DNA from: Solibacillus cecembensis
Lineage (GTDB): Bacteria; Bacillota; Bacilli; Bacillales_A; Planococcaceae
Direction: 5' to 3'
Assembly (NCBI RefSeq): GCF_001439635.1
Contig: NZ_LMBZ01000010.1
Coordinates: forward strand, 96,739-160,738
DNA: 64,000 nt
Shown here: positions 45,223 through 53,572 of the stretch, one piece after another
Layout of the letters: each line of letters opens with the position of its first letter
Numbering within the stretch: the stretch's first letter is position 1
Position numbers and translations under genes: made by a program
Notes under the pieces: model-generated
Told to the model about the DNA's origin: nothing
Databases searched by the model: none
The model's input: only the letters and a program-made list of their open reading frames with translations

Positions 45223-45711
45223 TTATTTGATTTCCTCAGCCAGCTCCAAAATAATTCCTTCTGGGCCACGAACGAAGCACAATTTCTGAACGTTTTCGTA
45301 GTTTTGTATCTCACCAATAAGTTCAGCACCGTTCTTTGTCATTTTGGTAACAAGGGCTTCAATATCTTCAACGGCAAAAGCAATATGCCGAATTCCAAGA
45401 GTATTTGCTAAAGGATGCTGTATACCATTTTCATTTGAAGGCGTATGAAATTTAACTAGTTCTATATTTGTGCTACCATCTGGCGTTCGCAAAACTACTA
45501 GTTCTATATTTGCGTCAATATCTGACGTTCGCAACAGTCCATCTTCCTCTTTAACATCTTGAAGCCCGATTATCCGCTCCATCCGCTTCACCCATTCGCC
45601 TTCAATTTTTCCTTGCCCTAGTATTTCAAGACCAAAATTAAGGAAAAATGCTTTCACGGCAGGAAGATCATTGACGGTTATACCTATATGATCTATTCTA
45701 TGGATTTTCAT
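45223..45711 (-). CDS. VOC (glyoxalase/dioxygenase-fold) protein
   Basis: A 162-residue vicinal-oxygen-chelate protein. Both half-repeats are visible: 'IDHIGITVNDLPAVKAFFL' (about 5-23) and 'IRHIAFAVEDIEALVTKM' (about 98-115), ending 'CFVRGPEGIILELAEE' with the metal-ligand Glu. Two neighbouring near-duplicate strands (TSDIDANIELVVLRT and 'DGSTNIELVKFHT') suggest a small internal duplication. Function unknown; lies downstream of an HxlR regulator. Confidence 0.88.
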   Translation of the reverse strand: MKIHRIDHIGITVNDLPAVKAFFLNFGLEILGQGKIEGEWVKRMERIIGLQDVKEEDGLLRTSDIDANIELVVLRTPDGSTNIELVKFHTPSNENGIQHPLANTLGIRHIAFAVEDIEALVTKMTKNGAELIGEIQNYENVQKLCFVRGPEGIILELAEEIK

Positions 45712-45740
45712 ATTTTATACCACCCTTTAAATTAGATGTT

Positions 45741-46109
45741 CTATCTCTCTTGTTTAATTTGATCTATTCGATTTTTTCCCCATTCATACATCATCTCAAC
45801 GATTGGTAATAATGTCATCCCAAGTTCAGTCATTGAATATTCGACTTTGGGAGGCACTTCTGGAATCACTTCTCTATGGACAATCCCATCTTCAATCAGT
45901 TCACGTAATTGATTTGATAATATTTTATGAGATATTTTCGGGAAAAGCTTTTGAAGTTCGTTAAATCGATGCGTCCCTTCTACACCTAAATGCCACAAAA
46001 TAACAACTTTCCATTTCCCACTAATAATCGATAAGGTCAGTTCTTTTTCACAATGATAATCTTGATTTAATATCCTTTCTTGAATCTCTTTTCTTAATAT
46101 ATCAGACAT
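45741..46109 (-). CDS. HxlR-family transcriptional regulator
   Basis: A 122-residue winged-helix regulator: '[17 protein letters not shown]' (about 26-42), '[20 protein letters not shown]' (about 51-70) and '[19 protein letters not shown]'. One N-terminal cysteine (DYHCEKE) is placed as in redox- or electrophile-sensing YodB/HypR types. Start chosen at ATG 46109 (GGGGG eight bases upstream) over ATG 46115. Divergent from the SDR gene and upstream of the VOC gene, both probable targets. Confidence 0.9.
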   Translation of the reverse strand: MSDILRKEIQERILNQDYHCEKELTLSIISGKWKVVILWHLGVEGTHRFNELQKLFPKISHKILSNQLRELIEDGIVHREVIPEVPPKVEYSMTELGMTLLPIVEMMYEWGKNRIDQIKQER

Positions 46110-46135
46110 GGACATTTCCCCCTTTACTTATAGTA

Positions 46136-46152
46136 GTAACCATTTGGTAACC
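46136..46152. promoter_or_regulatory. Possible HxlR operator
   Basis: Plus strand GTAACCATTTGGTAACC: both a direct repeat (minus strand GGTTAC...GGTTAC) and an ACCA/TGGT inverted repeat, 27 bases upstream of the HxlR start. Confidence 0.4.
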
Positions 46153-46362
46153 TCCGCACAAAAAAGTGCGTTCTTCACAAGAGTGCAAACTGTAGCTAGA
46201 ATGAAGTTAGTCTTAAAGACGAATCATTTCGGAGTAAAACAGCGTAATTAATTATGTGATCAGAACAGGTTTATCAAACGCACCTTACTCAAGTATTTTT
46301 TTAATTTATTACACATTATTTCATATAATAATAAATCTATCTTATCTAAAGGAGCAAAAAAT

Positions 46363-47079
46363 ATGCAAACAATTACAGGAAAAGTGGCATTAATTACAGG
46401 AGCAGGGCGTGGAATTGGGCGTGCAACAGCAGTAGCTTTTGCACAAGAAGGTGTTCACGTAGGCCTTGTTGGACGTACGCTTGAAAATTTGCAACAAGTT
46501 GCAGAGGAGCTTAAACAGTATAATGTAAAGGTAGCAATTGCTGCAGCAAATGTTGCAGATTTAGATTCTATCACAGCAGCAGTTGAATCAATCCGAAGCG
46601 AGCTTGGTGCAATCGAAATTTTAGTAAATAATGCCGGCATTTCAAAATTCGGTAGCTTCATGGACTTAACGCCTGAAGAATGGACAAATATTATCGATGT
46701 CAACGTAAAAGGGGTGTACTACACAACACGTGCAGTATTACCAGAAATGATCGAGCGTAACACAGGTGATATTATTAACATCTCATCAACAGCTGGTCAA
46801 AAAGGTGCACCAATTACTAGTGCGTACTCGGCTTCAAAAGCTGCAGTTATCGGACTAAGTGAGTCATTAATGCTTGAAGTACGTAAGAAAAACATTCGCG
46901 TTACAACATTAACACCGAGTACCGTTGCAACAGATATGGCTGTTGAGCTCAATTTAACAGACGGCAATCCAGAAAAAGTGATGCAAGCAGAAGATTTAGC
47001 AGACTTAATGGTTGCACAGCTAAAACTTCATCCACGTGTTGTATTAAAACATGCGGGACTTTGGTCGACAAATCCTTAA
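46363..47079 (+). CDS. Short-chain dehydrogenase/reductase (FabG-like paralogue)
   Basis: A 238-residue classical SDR: cofactor loop [10 protein letters not shown] (about 13-22), NNAG (about 88-91), catalytic Ser in 'INISSTAGQ', Tyr and Lys in YSASK (about 152-156). NADPH-dependent oxidoreductase; the ketoacyl-ACP-reductase name is only by similarity. Divergent from the HxlR regulator, which may control it. GGAG precedes the ATG. Confidence 0.92.
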   Translation: MQTITGKVALITGAGRGIGRATAVAFAQEGVHVGLVGRTLENLQQVAEELKQYNVKVAIAAANVADLDSITAAVESIRSELGAIEILVNNAGISKFGSFMDLTPEEWTNIIDVNVKGVYYTTRAVLPEMIERNTGDIINISSTAGQKGAPITSAYSASKAAVIGLSESLMLEVRKKNIRVTTLTPSTVATDMAVELNLTDGNPEKVMQAEDLADLMVAQLKLHPRVVLKHAGLWSTNP

Positions 47080-47099
47080 TAGAACGATTCGAAATATCG

Positions 47100-47136
47100 A
47101 GACGCTCTCCAATATATTTTGGATGGCGTCTTTTTT
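47100..47136 (+). terminator. Terminator after the SDR gene
   Basis: AGACGCtctCCA / TGGatgGCGTCT with a 9-nt loop and TTTTTT. Confidence 0.85.
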
Positions 47137-47209
47137 AAGTAAGTCATTTCATATACGTCTCACATTGCGCGTGTAATCTAAGGGTACAATAACAAGGAGG
47201 TATTAAGTA

Positions 47210-47347
47210 TTTACAGGGGTTTTATCGGCAGGTCTTTTAGCAGTGGATGGAGGAGGTGCTTTTACGGCAATAAACATAGCGCTCCTTCCATTGGTTGATC
47301 CAGGTTACGTAAACCTGATTTCGCCAAAGGTTGGAGCTCTTTTTTAG
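47210..47347 (+). other. Start-less frame with nested hairpin: gene remnant or structured RNA
   Basis: AAGGAGG at 47194-47200 looks like a strong ribosome binding site, but no start codon follows at proper spacing. A clean 45-codon frame (47210-47347) reads FTGVLSAGLLAVDGGGAFTA then INIALLPLVDPGYVNLISPK and VGALF. Its 3' part folds as three nested stems: GCTCC/GGAGC, CCaTTGG/CCAAaGG and CAGGTT/AACCTG (47281-47337), then TCTTTTTT. A -10-like TACAAT is at 47185-47190. Either a small gene that lost its start (two bases missing would restore ATG) or a structured non-coding RNA with terminator. Not a feature I can name. Confidence 0.4.
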
Positions 47348-47389
47348 CGTTTCATGAGGCTATAACTTAATTCCGAAGTCCCGATTTAT

Positions 47390-48064
47390 TCAATTGCTTT
47401 TAATAAAAAACTTTGAAATCTTCTTTGTAAATTCTTCATATGAAGAATGCTTCCCCTGCTCGTTATACAACTTTCGAATCGTTTCTACTAACCACAACGG
47501 AACGGAATTTCCATCTATTAAATGATAGTATTGCTCATATCCCTTTTTTAAATGCTCCCACCTGAAATCATTACCTGGAAGTGCATATTCAGAGACATCA
47601 ATTATTTTGGCTCTGCCATTTTGTAATAATATATTTTTCAAATGAATATCACGTGGGTTTAAGCCCTTCTCCCGAGCATATTCCCTTGCTTCTTCCACCT
47701 CATTTACAACTGTTTCTGGAATGTGTATACCTTGTACTAGGCAGTCAAAGAGCGTTTTTCCCTCTTCGTAACTTAATACGAGGAAATCATCATATGAGGC
47801 AAAACATGTTGGAAAGAAAGGTGAAACCCCTAATATTTCATAAACATTCGCTTCAACTTTTACTTTATTTACTTTGTCCTTGGCATAAACTTTAAACGCA
47901 TATGCTGGTGTGGAAATAGACTGAAAAACAGCCGCATCTGTCCCAACACCGATACACTTCAAATCATTAGGGACTTCACTTATCGTTACAGACTTGTTAT
48001 TTTTATTTGAAGAAACATTAATTTTTGAAAGAGAGTCTATCGCTTTGTCCCAATCATTTTCCAT
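47390..48064 (-). CDS. Protein kinase-like protein (YrzF type)
   Basis: A 224-residue kinase-fold protein. Gly-rich part 'IGVGTDAAVFQS' (about 38-49), Lys in 'YAFKVYAKDK', catalytic-loop equivalent 'LNPRDIHLKNILLQNGRAKI' (about 135-154) and metal-binding Asp in 'IIDVSEY'. The PRD rather than HRD loop is usual in YrzF-like small bacterial Ser/Thr kinases. Target unknown. GAAGGGAG precedes the ATG. Confidence 0.8.
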   Translation of the reverse strand: MENDWDKAIDSLSKINVSSNKNNKSVTISEVPNDLKCIGVGTDAAVFQSISTPAYAFKVYAKDKVNKVKVEANVYEILGVSPFFPTCFASYDDFLVLSYEEGKTLFDCLVQGIHIPETVVNEVEEAREYAREKGLNPRDIHLKNILLQNGRAKIIDVSEYALPGNDFRWEHLKKGYEQYYHLIDGNSVPLWLVETIRKLYNEQGKHSSYEEFTKKISKFFIKSN

Positions 48065-48208
48065 ATAAACTCTCCCTTCATTTGTTTGTGATAAAAATTT
48101 GATTTTCTTATCGTTTTTTCATTTTATCACCAAATGATTACTTCAACTATTTTGCGCCACTAGTTTTAGTATATTTCTTCACAACTTCAATAATGCTAGA
48201 CAACAAAA

Positions 48209-48249
48209 AATCATCTTTCCATTAAGAAATCCCTAGGAAAGATGATTTT
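48209..48249 (-). terminator. Terminator of the sigma/LCP operon
   Basis: AAATCATCTTTCC / GGAAAGATGATTT stem with a 15-nt loop; T-run on the minus strand. Confidence 0.85.
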
Positions 48250-48252
48250 ATT

Positions 48253-49275
48253 TTAATTAAATGTGGTTAACTCTTTTGTAACAGAATTTAAAAAATCCTC
48301 CTCAAATCGGTAAAAGTGTTTGCCAGTTGTACTACTTAATGGTATGTGATCTGCTATCATTCCATCACTTAAAGAAACTGATTTGATAGAATCCATTTTG
48401 ATTTGATTGTCTAATAACGAATCAAGCGATACATTGGCTTCTATTTGAGTAAACAGTTCTTTTAATTGTCCTGGTGAAATTTCATCTTTTGTTTTATTCA
48501 TAACAGCATTCATTAAATTTAATAGGTCCTCTTCATCCAAACCGATTCCCTCTTTCACTGTAGCAGCCATCATTAAGGCCACAACTTCTTCGCCATTCAA
48601 ACGTTTCTGCCCTTTTTCAAAATCAAATGCCACTTGTGTTATCGCTCTTACTCGCATATCTTCCGGCAATTCGTACTCAATCCCATTCACCGAATCAATT
48701 AGCGTTGAAAATGTTTCTAAATCGATCACGGTATAATAATCAATTTGCAAATCTAATAGTTTTGAAACGGCTGTTCTTACATTTTCTGCACCACCAAAAT
48801 TATATGCAAATAATAATTTATCGTATTCAATAGTCCCATCATCGTTATCCGCTACCGGCACATACGAGGCATTAGGGAGCGATGCAACTTTCATTATCTT
48901 TTTATCTTTACTATAAGTAAGTAGAAGATTTAGATAGGCTCGATCATCCATCTCCTTCGACTTCACCGTAATTAAAGTAGTGGAAATATCAGCTTCTTCA
49001 ACTATTTGTCCATTTGCATTACCGCTGTTCGGTTCGTTATTCAAGGTTCCAGGGAGAACGGATGGCATAAACAAAAATAAACATAAGCCTACTATTAATA
49101 AAGACACGGTTACGGGTGCCAGCTTTTTCACAAAAATAAGTTGCTGCTTTCGTTTATGAGGTTCCTTATCTATTTTACGAATCTGTTCAAAGACTTTATG
49201 ACGATCCTCTTTCGTAAATTGTAGTTCTTGGTCCGACTCATTAGAAAATGCATCTTTTAATCGGTTATCTTCCAT
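48253..49275 (-). CDS. LCP (LytR-CpsA-Psr) domain protein, likely membrane partner of an ECF sigma factor
   Basis: A 340-residue protein: a 48-residue cytoplasmic N-terminus of anti-sigma-like composition (KEDRHKVFEQIRKIDKEPHK), one membrane helix (about 52-72) and an extracellular LCP domain (about 95-230) with 'YLNLLLTYSKDKKIMKVASL', 'YDKLLFAYNFGGAENVRTAV' and 'DYYTVIDLETFSTLIDSVNG'. LCP proteins attach teichoic-type polymers to peptidoglycan; here the catalytic arginines are not clearly conserved. It overlaps the sigma gene by 11 bases, so a regulatory role is likely. Confidence 0.82.
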   Translation of the reverse strand: MEDNRLKDAFSNESDQELQFTKEDRHKVFEQIRKIDKEPHKRKQQLIFVKKLAPVTVSLLIVGLCLFLFMPSVLPGTLNNEPNSGNANGQIVEEADISTTLITVKSKEMDDRAYLNLLLTYSKDKKIMKVASLPNASYVPVADNDDGTIEYDKLLFAYNFGGAENVRTAVSKLLDLQIDYYTVIDLETFSTLIDSVNGIEYELPEDMRVRAITQVAFDFEKGQKRLNGEEVVALMMAATVKEGIGLDEEDLLNLMNAVMNKTKDEISPGQLKELFTQIEANVSLDSLLDNQIKMDSIKSVSLSDGMIADHIPLSSTTGKHFYRFEEDFLNSVTKELTTFN

Positions 49276-49792
49276 GAAGTTTTGCCTCCTTTATCATCGG
49301 CTCTAACCTTTGTTTTGCTCTTCTCAATCTAGTTTTCACTGTATTCACTGGAATATCTAACACTTTGGCGATTTCCTCTGTCGTTAATGAATTATAGTAG
49401 TATAGATAAACCACTTCCTGATACACTTTTGGAAGAGAAGAAATCGTATCTTTTATTTCTTCATTATTGTATTTATTGATCACTATTTTTTCTGTTGATG
49501 GTGATATTGACCTTGCCGTTTCATTTATAAGACTTTTTACTTGTACCATTTTATAATTCCAGCTTTTTAAATAATCTTTACATTCATTAATTGTTATCCG
49601 ATACAACCATGTTTTTATTTGTGAATCATATCGAAACGAATCCAGGTTTTTGTAGTATTTGATAAATGTATTTTGAACCATGTCCTTCGCAACCTCGGCA
49701 TCTTTCACATAAGAAAACGCTAACCGTACTAACTCATTCCCATATTCAATCATTATTTTTTCTAACGTAATATCTTTTTCTTCTTTATCCAA
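49265..49792 (-). CDS. ECF-type RNA polymerase sigma factor
   Basis: A 175-residue sigma factor: region 2 'LAFSYVKDAEVAKDMVQNTF' with IKYYKNLDSF, region 4 'LPKVYQEVVYLYYYNSLTTE' with 'EIAKVLDIPVNTVKTRLRRA'. Similar to SigV/SigX-like cell-envelope factors. Start is TTG 49792, seven bases after AGGAGGG. A candidate ECF promoter about 45 bases upstream suggests self-activation. Confidence 0.92.
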   Translation of the reverse strand: MDKEEKDITLEKIMIEYGNELVRLAFSYVKDAEVAKDMVQNTFIKYYKNLDSFRYDSQIKTWLYRITINECKDYLKSWNYKMVQVKSLINETARSISPSTEKIVINKYNNEEIKDTISSLPKVYQEVVYLYYYNSLTTEEIAKVLDIPVNTVKTRLRRAKQRLEPMIKEAKLHGR

Positions 49793-49834
49793 TTTACGAC
49801 CCTCCTGTTCAATCTATTTCAAATTTTGCTATTA

Positions 49835-49861
49835 GACGATTGCCGAGTTAGAATCGGTTCA
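49835..49861 (-). promoter_or_regulatory. Candidate ECF promoter of the sigma/LCP operon
   Basis: Minus strand TGAACC (49861-49856), 17-base spacer, CGTC (49838-49835). This matches the -35 GAAC and -10 CGTC of Bacillus envelope ECF factors. Confidence 0.6.
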
Positions 49862-49924
49862 ATTTTTTATAAATACTTTTATAAGTATTGTATAAAAGGC
49901 ATCTATACAATTATAGCTAAAATA

Positions 49925-49969
49925 AAAACCTGTATCTTAGATTATCGAGTAATCATAGATACAGGTTTA
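49925..49969 (-). terminator. Terminator of the small lipoprotein gene
   Basis: AAACCTGTATCT / AGATACAGGTTT stem with a 20-nt loop and TTTTTATTTT on the minus strand. Confidence 0.85.
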
Positions 49970-49979
49970 TTGTTTTCAT

Positions 49980-50357
49980 TTACCCCTCAACAACGGCAAG
50001 GTATTTTTTGATTTCTCCTTCAACCTCAACAATTAAAATATCTCCCCGTCCTTTAGCAGAAAAAATCTTTGCACCAATAGGGAGTTTGTTCGACATTAAA
50101 TCGTTAAAATTTGCATTTGCATCATTTTTTGTTTGTATTTCACCAATTTGAACTACTTTTGTTAAAGACAATTCCTCAACCCAATCAATATTCGTTTTGT
50201 AAATAACACCATTATACTGAAAAATATCTGCATCAGGATCTAATGATAAAACTTCCTCAGCATCAATCCTATCAATGGTTACTGTTGTAGTGCTGCATCC
50301 TGTTATTATAAACAGTGCTACTGCAATTAAACCATAAAACAACTTTTTTATTTTCAA
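49980..50357 (-). CDS. Small lipoprotein, unknown function
   Basis: A 125-residue lipoprotein: short signal with lipobox ITGC (about Cys21), then a compact domain containing 'DADIFQYNGVIYKTNIDWVE' (about 43-62) and 'LPIGAKIFSAKGRGDILIVE'. I recognise the pattern from other Bacillales lipoproteins without known role. Start is TTG 50357, eight bases after GAGG; GTG 50366 is part of the ribosome-binding region. Confidence 0.75.
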   Translation of the reverse strand: MKIKKLFYGLIAVALFIITGCSTTTVTIDRIDAEEVLSLDPDADIFQYNGVIYKTNIDWVEELSLTKVVQIGEIQTKNDANANFNDLMSNKLPIGAKIFSAKGRGDILIVEVEGEIKKYLAVVEG

Positions 50358-50443
50358 TTCAGCCACCTCTTTTGTTTAGACGTGAATTTTTATTTGGAGT
50401 TACATTTTTAATTAAATGGAAATGTTAGTTCACTATTGTCCTC

Positions 50444-50495
50444 TTTACTATTCGAACACTCGACATTATAATCTGATATAAGTACCAGGTGATAA
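50444..50495 (+). promoter_or_regulatory. Promoter and FapR-like site of fabZ
   Basis: TTTACT (50444-50449), 17-base spacer, TATAAT (50467-50472). At 50479-50495, TAAGTACCAGGTGATAA agrees with the FapR palindrome TTAGTACC-N-GGTACTAA at 13 of 16 bases and covers the expected transcription start. Confidence 0.55.
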
Positions 50496-50542
50496 CGATA
50501 GCGGTTAAACACCTAAATCGAAAGCAAAAGGGAGAGGGTTTT

Positions 50543-50980
50543 ATGTTCAATACTCAACAAATTAAAGAAATTATCCCGCATCGTTACCCGTTTTTACTTG
50601 TTGATCGTATTCTTGAAGTAGAGGAAGGGAAACGCGCAGTCGGAATTAAAAATGTTACGGCTAATGAAGAGTTCTTTAATGGGCACTTTCCAAATTACCC
50701 GGTAATGCCAGGCGTTTTGATTGTTGAAGCGTTAGCACAAGTGAGTGCAGTTATTATGTTAATGAAAGATGAAAATCGAGGAAAGCTTGGATTGTTTGCT
50801 GGCATTGACCATTGTCGTTTCAAGAAACAAGTACAGCCTGGTGATCAATTGCGTTTAGAAGTGGAAATAACGAGAGTTCGTGGAATAATCGCAAAAGCCA
50901 ATGCTGTTGCTACAGTAGATGGGGAAGTCGCTTGTGAAGCAGAAGTTACATTCGCTCTTTACAACGATAAAGAAGCTTAA
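50543..50980 (+). CDS. fabZ: 3-hydroxyacyl-[ACP] dehydratase FabZ
   Basis: A 145-residue hot-dog-fold enzyme of fatty acid synthesis. '[13 protein letters not shown]' at the N-terminus, catalytic His in [12 protein letters not shown] (about residue 51) and Glu in 'LIVEALAQ' (about 65). Length is normal. ATG 50543 follows GGGAGAGGG; longer in-frame starts lack a ribosome binding site. Single gene; a FapR-like palindrome at its promoter suggests malonyl-CoA-responsive control. Confidence 0.97.
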   Translation: MFNTQQIKEIIPHRYPFLLVDRILEVEEGKRAVGIKNVTANEEFFNGHFPNYPVMPGVLIVEALAQVSAVIMLMKDENRGKLGLFAGIDHCRFKKQVQPGDQLRLEVEITRVRGIIAKANAVATVDGEVACEAEVTFALYNDKEA

Positions 50981-51027
50981 ATCTTTGTTAACTTATTCAA
51001 CCTATTTTTTATAGAATTTACTCATAG

Positions 51028-51076
51028 AAAACCAATCACCACATGGGAGTTGATATCTCATGAGGTGATTGGTTTC
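51028..51076. terminator. Bidirectional terminator after fabZ
   Basis: AAACCAATCACC / GGTGATTGGTTT stem with a 22-nt loop that can fold further. Confidence 0.82.
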
Positions 51077-51080
51077 AAAC

Positions 51081-52256
51081 TTAATTATTTTCAGCTGACT
51101 CATTATTTAATGTTTTGTTACTGGCTAAATAGGTTGGGAGACGAACATTTTTATAGCAAATAATAGCGTCATAATGTTTTTGTGGGACAATTCCTTTTGG
51201 CAAATTACTGTTCAAGCTTGATTCAAGTAACACCCATTTTTTTGTACTAAACTTCTTTCCAATCAATGGTAAAAAGACAGATTGCTCCGATATTTCATTA
51301 CAAATCTTTTCTAGGTGATGTTTATTATGAAGCTGAATTTCAATTTCATTACGGTACGGTGAAGCAACATGGCCACTACCAGCATATAAACCGATTGTAA
51401 AACATTCTTCTCGCATCGTTTTTTGCAAGGAATATCCAACATTTTGAATGTGTAAAAGTTTGGTTATCCATGTCTGACCTTTTCGAATATGAAAATTATG
51501 TGCCCAAATAATTAACTTCTCACCACGGTAAAATTTCAGCAGCCATTCCACATTTTTATACATATATTGTGCCCTCATTATACCTGAAGTGAATAGTCCT
51601 TTTAAATTTAGGTTTAACCAATCGATCCGATTTCCCAAAAACTTGTTAAATAACATTGTATGTTGTAGCTCACCTTTTAAATGAGCCTTGTCCAATAACT
51701 CGTTATAGCTTTTGAGACAATTTATTAATAACGGTTTTAAATTTTTCGGTTTTTGAGTTTTTAGTAGTTGTTCATATAATTCAAAATGTTGATTTTCAGC
51801 GTTTTGTAACAGTTCATATGAAACTACATCTAGTTTGCTTTTTATCGTTTGTATATAGAATTCTGACGCCTCTCGATAGATTGGCTGTACATCCATACCC
51901 GTTAAAATCAAATTTTGCGCCCATGATTCTTTCAACAACGGAAGCATTTCTTCATTATGGTAAATGTTCATAAAATGCTGCTTTAATACGAGTTCAGGCT
52001 CTTCCAAAGAGGTTCGCTCTTTACTTATAGTGGATTCTATAAGCCCATTTTCAAATACAACAATATTGAAACCGTGATGTTCATGTAAATATTTAATTAT
52101 CTTTATTTTTTCACTAAAGTAATCACCTACCCCATGACTACTTTCACCTAATAAAACAATTTGTTTATCACTCACATAGGAATTTAAAAGATTATAATTA
52201 TCAACCTCAATTGCACTTTCCCTTATTTCCTGCAACGTTTCTTGGTTATTTCTCAA
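51081..52256 (-). CDS. Erythromycin-esterase-family protein
   Basis: A 391-residue hydrolase of the Ere/TiaX-like family. Conserved first motif 'VLLGESSHGVGDYF' (about 35-48; catalytic His), Glu/Asp in 'FNIVVFENGLIES' and 'TGMDVQP', and the late His motif 'LIIWAHNFHIRKG' (about 249-261). True Ere enzymes open macrolide lactones; many chromosomal members have other or unknown substrates. Start set at TTG 52256, nine bases after AAAGGA; ATG 52265 abuts that site. Downstream of a MerR regulator gene on the same strand. Confidence 0.85.
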   Translation of the reverse strand: MRNNQETLQEIRESAIEVDNYNLLNSYVSDKQIVLLGESSHGVGDYFSEKIKIIKYLHEHHGFNIVVFENGLIESTISKERTSLEEPELVLKQHFMNIYHNEEMLPLLKESWAQNLILTGMDVQPIYREASEFYIQTIKSKLDVVSYELLQNAENQHFELYEQLLKTQKPKNLKPLLINCLKSYNELLDKAHLKGELQHTMLFNKFLGNRIDWLNLNLKGLFTSGIMRAQYMYKNVEWLLKFYRGEKLIIWAHNFHIRKGQTWITKLLHIQNVGYSLQKTMREECFTIGLYAGSGHVASPYRNEIEIQLHNKHHLEKICNEISEQSVFLPLIGKKFSTKKWVLLESSLNSNLPKGIVPQKHYDAIICYKNVRLPTYLASNKTLNNESAENN

Positions 52257-52422
52257 ATGTGTCATTCCTTTAGTTTGATTTAATAATTTAGAATACGATA
52301 TATATATACTCAGAATTTTCGATAAATTAGAATTGGAATATCCCTAAACTGAACGTTTGGGAACTTTATTTCGCTTAACGTACAAAATTGCCGAAATGTT
52401 GGCTGTACCTCTATTAATAGTT

Positions 52423-53196
52423 TTAAAGCTTCTTTATTTCTTCTTGTTCCATACAAAATTCCATCGCTCGATTAAGCCATTTTTGTTCATCTTCTGTAAA
52501 TGGAGAAGGTGTCAGCTTTTCGAGTTCTTCTATATCTAGTTCTTCTATATTTGTATTCGCAAGTTTAATCATTAAATCTTCACCCAAAAATGAAAAAATT
52601 GCTTCCATATAGCTCTTAATCAATATTTGTACTTGTGGATCCGTTACTGGTTTCCCATATAATTGTTTCACTTCTTTAGATAATTGAAGAAATGTTTTAT
52701 CTAAAGCAATTTTATCTTCTTCTGACTTCTTTGATAATTCTTCTACGACATCGGTTAACATATGACGATGCATCCATTCTTCTTGTATATGTTCCGTACG
52801 CATACCGTGAATAAGGCTAAATAATACGTTGCTATCTACTGTTTCTTCTTCCTCAACTAATTTAATGACCCTATTAATGGACATGATAGATTGTTCAATT
52901 TGTTTTTTTTCTTTTTCTAAAGCTTGTAGATGCAACGACAAACTTTCATTTAAATCCACGGTAAAGTGTATTTCATGTAATAAATCTGTGATTTCATCTA
53001 AACGATAGCCTAAAAATTTTAAACTTACAATTTTTTGTAATAACACGAGATCTTGATAATTATAAATGCGGTGCCCTGAAGAAGGATTTTTTTCTGGGCA
53101 TAATAAACCAATTTCATCGTAGTAATGTAAAGTAGGAATAGGTATGCCCGTTTTTTTAGAAAACTCCCCAATCGAAAACGTGTGATTATTGTTCAT
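52423..53196 (-). CDS. MerR-family regulator
   Basis: A 257-residue regulator. N-terminal winged helix 'FSIGEFSKKTGIPIPTLHYY' with DEIGLLCPEK and 'YQDLVLLQKIVSLKFLGYRL' (about 7-70), a long dimer helix (about 85-120) and a 140-residue helical effector domain of the type seen in MtaN/TipAL-like multidrug regulators. ATG 53196 follows AGGAGGG. Its own promoter has the 19-base spacer and palindrome typical of MerR activation. Confidence 0.92.
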   Translation of the reverse strand: MNNNHTFSIGEFSKKTGIPIPTLHYYDEIGLLCPEKNPSSGHRIYNYQDLVLLQKIVSLKFLGYRLDEITDLLHEIHFTVDLNESLSLHLQALEKEKKQIEQSIMSINRVIKLVEEEETVDSNVLFSLIHGMRTEHIQEEWMHRHMLTDVVEELSKKSEEDKIALDKTFLQLSKEVKQLYGKPVTDPQVQILIKSYMEAIFSFLGEDLMIKLANTNIEELDIEELEKLTPSPFTEDEQKWLNRAMEFCMEQEEIKKL

Positions 53197-53226
53197 CAAA
53201 ATCCCTCCTATCAAAAGTATAACTTT

Positions 53227-53257
53227 ATTATAAAACCTCAAGTAACTTGAGGTGCAA
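53227..53257 (-). promoter_or_regulatory. MerR-type promoter with 19-base spacer and palindromic operator
   Basis: Minus strand TTGCAC (53257-53252), 19-base spacer, TATAAT (53232-53227). The spacer holds ACCTCAAGTAACTTGAGGT (53235-53253), a palindrome with one central unpaired base. This is the classic MerR-family arrangement. Confidence 0.88.
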
Positions 53258-53572
53258 GCTATATATTAGAAAGGATATTTTATTCTGTCGCTGTGTACCA
53301 TCTCATGACGACGTTAACGTTGTAAATCTGCATTTTTCTGATGGGACGCCTAATAAAAAAATCTTAATTTTTACGATTAATCTTCCTAGTATATTAATTC
53401 CCACTATAATGATTTCCTTATGTAACTTATGTACAATCACAATATTCAATCATTTCCTCTTAACTGAACTACAACCGTAAGGAAAAACGCATCCACCGCC
53501 TCGTTTGGGGACCATTTTAAATCCTTGTTGCACTCCCCCATTAGTTCAATATGAATTTATAATGGAGGGCTA
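53258..53572. other. Intergenic stretch, about 315 bases
   Basis: AT-rich DNA with stops in all frames; only a 10-bp palindrome ACGTTAACGT (near 53313-53322) stands out. No gene or known signal seen. Confidence 0.4.

Noticed and set aside
45460..45560. Imperfect tandem repeat inside the VOC gene as a separate element
   Set aside because: It is in frame and part of the protein; at most a small internal duplication.
47210..47347. Annotating the 45-codon frame as a real gene
   Set aside because: No start codon at usable distance from the AAGGAGG; kept only as an unexplained feature.
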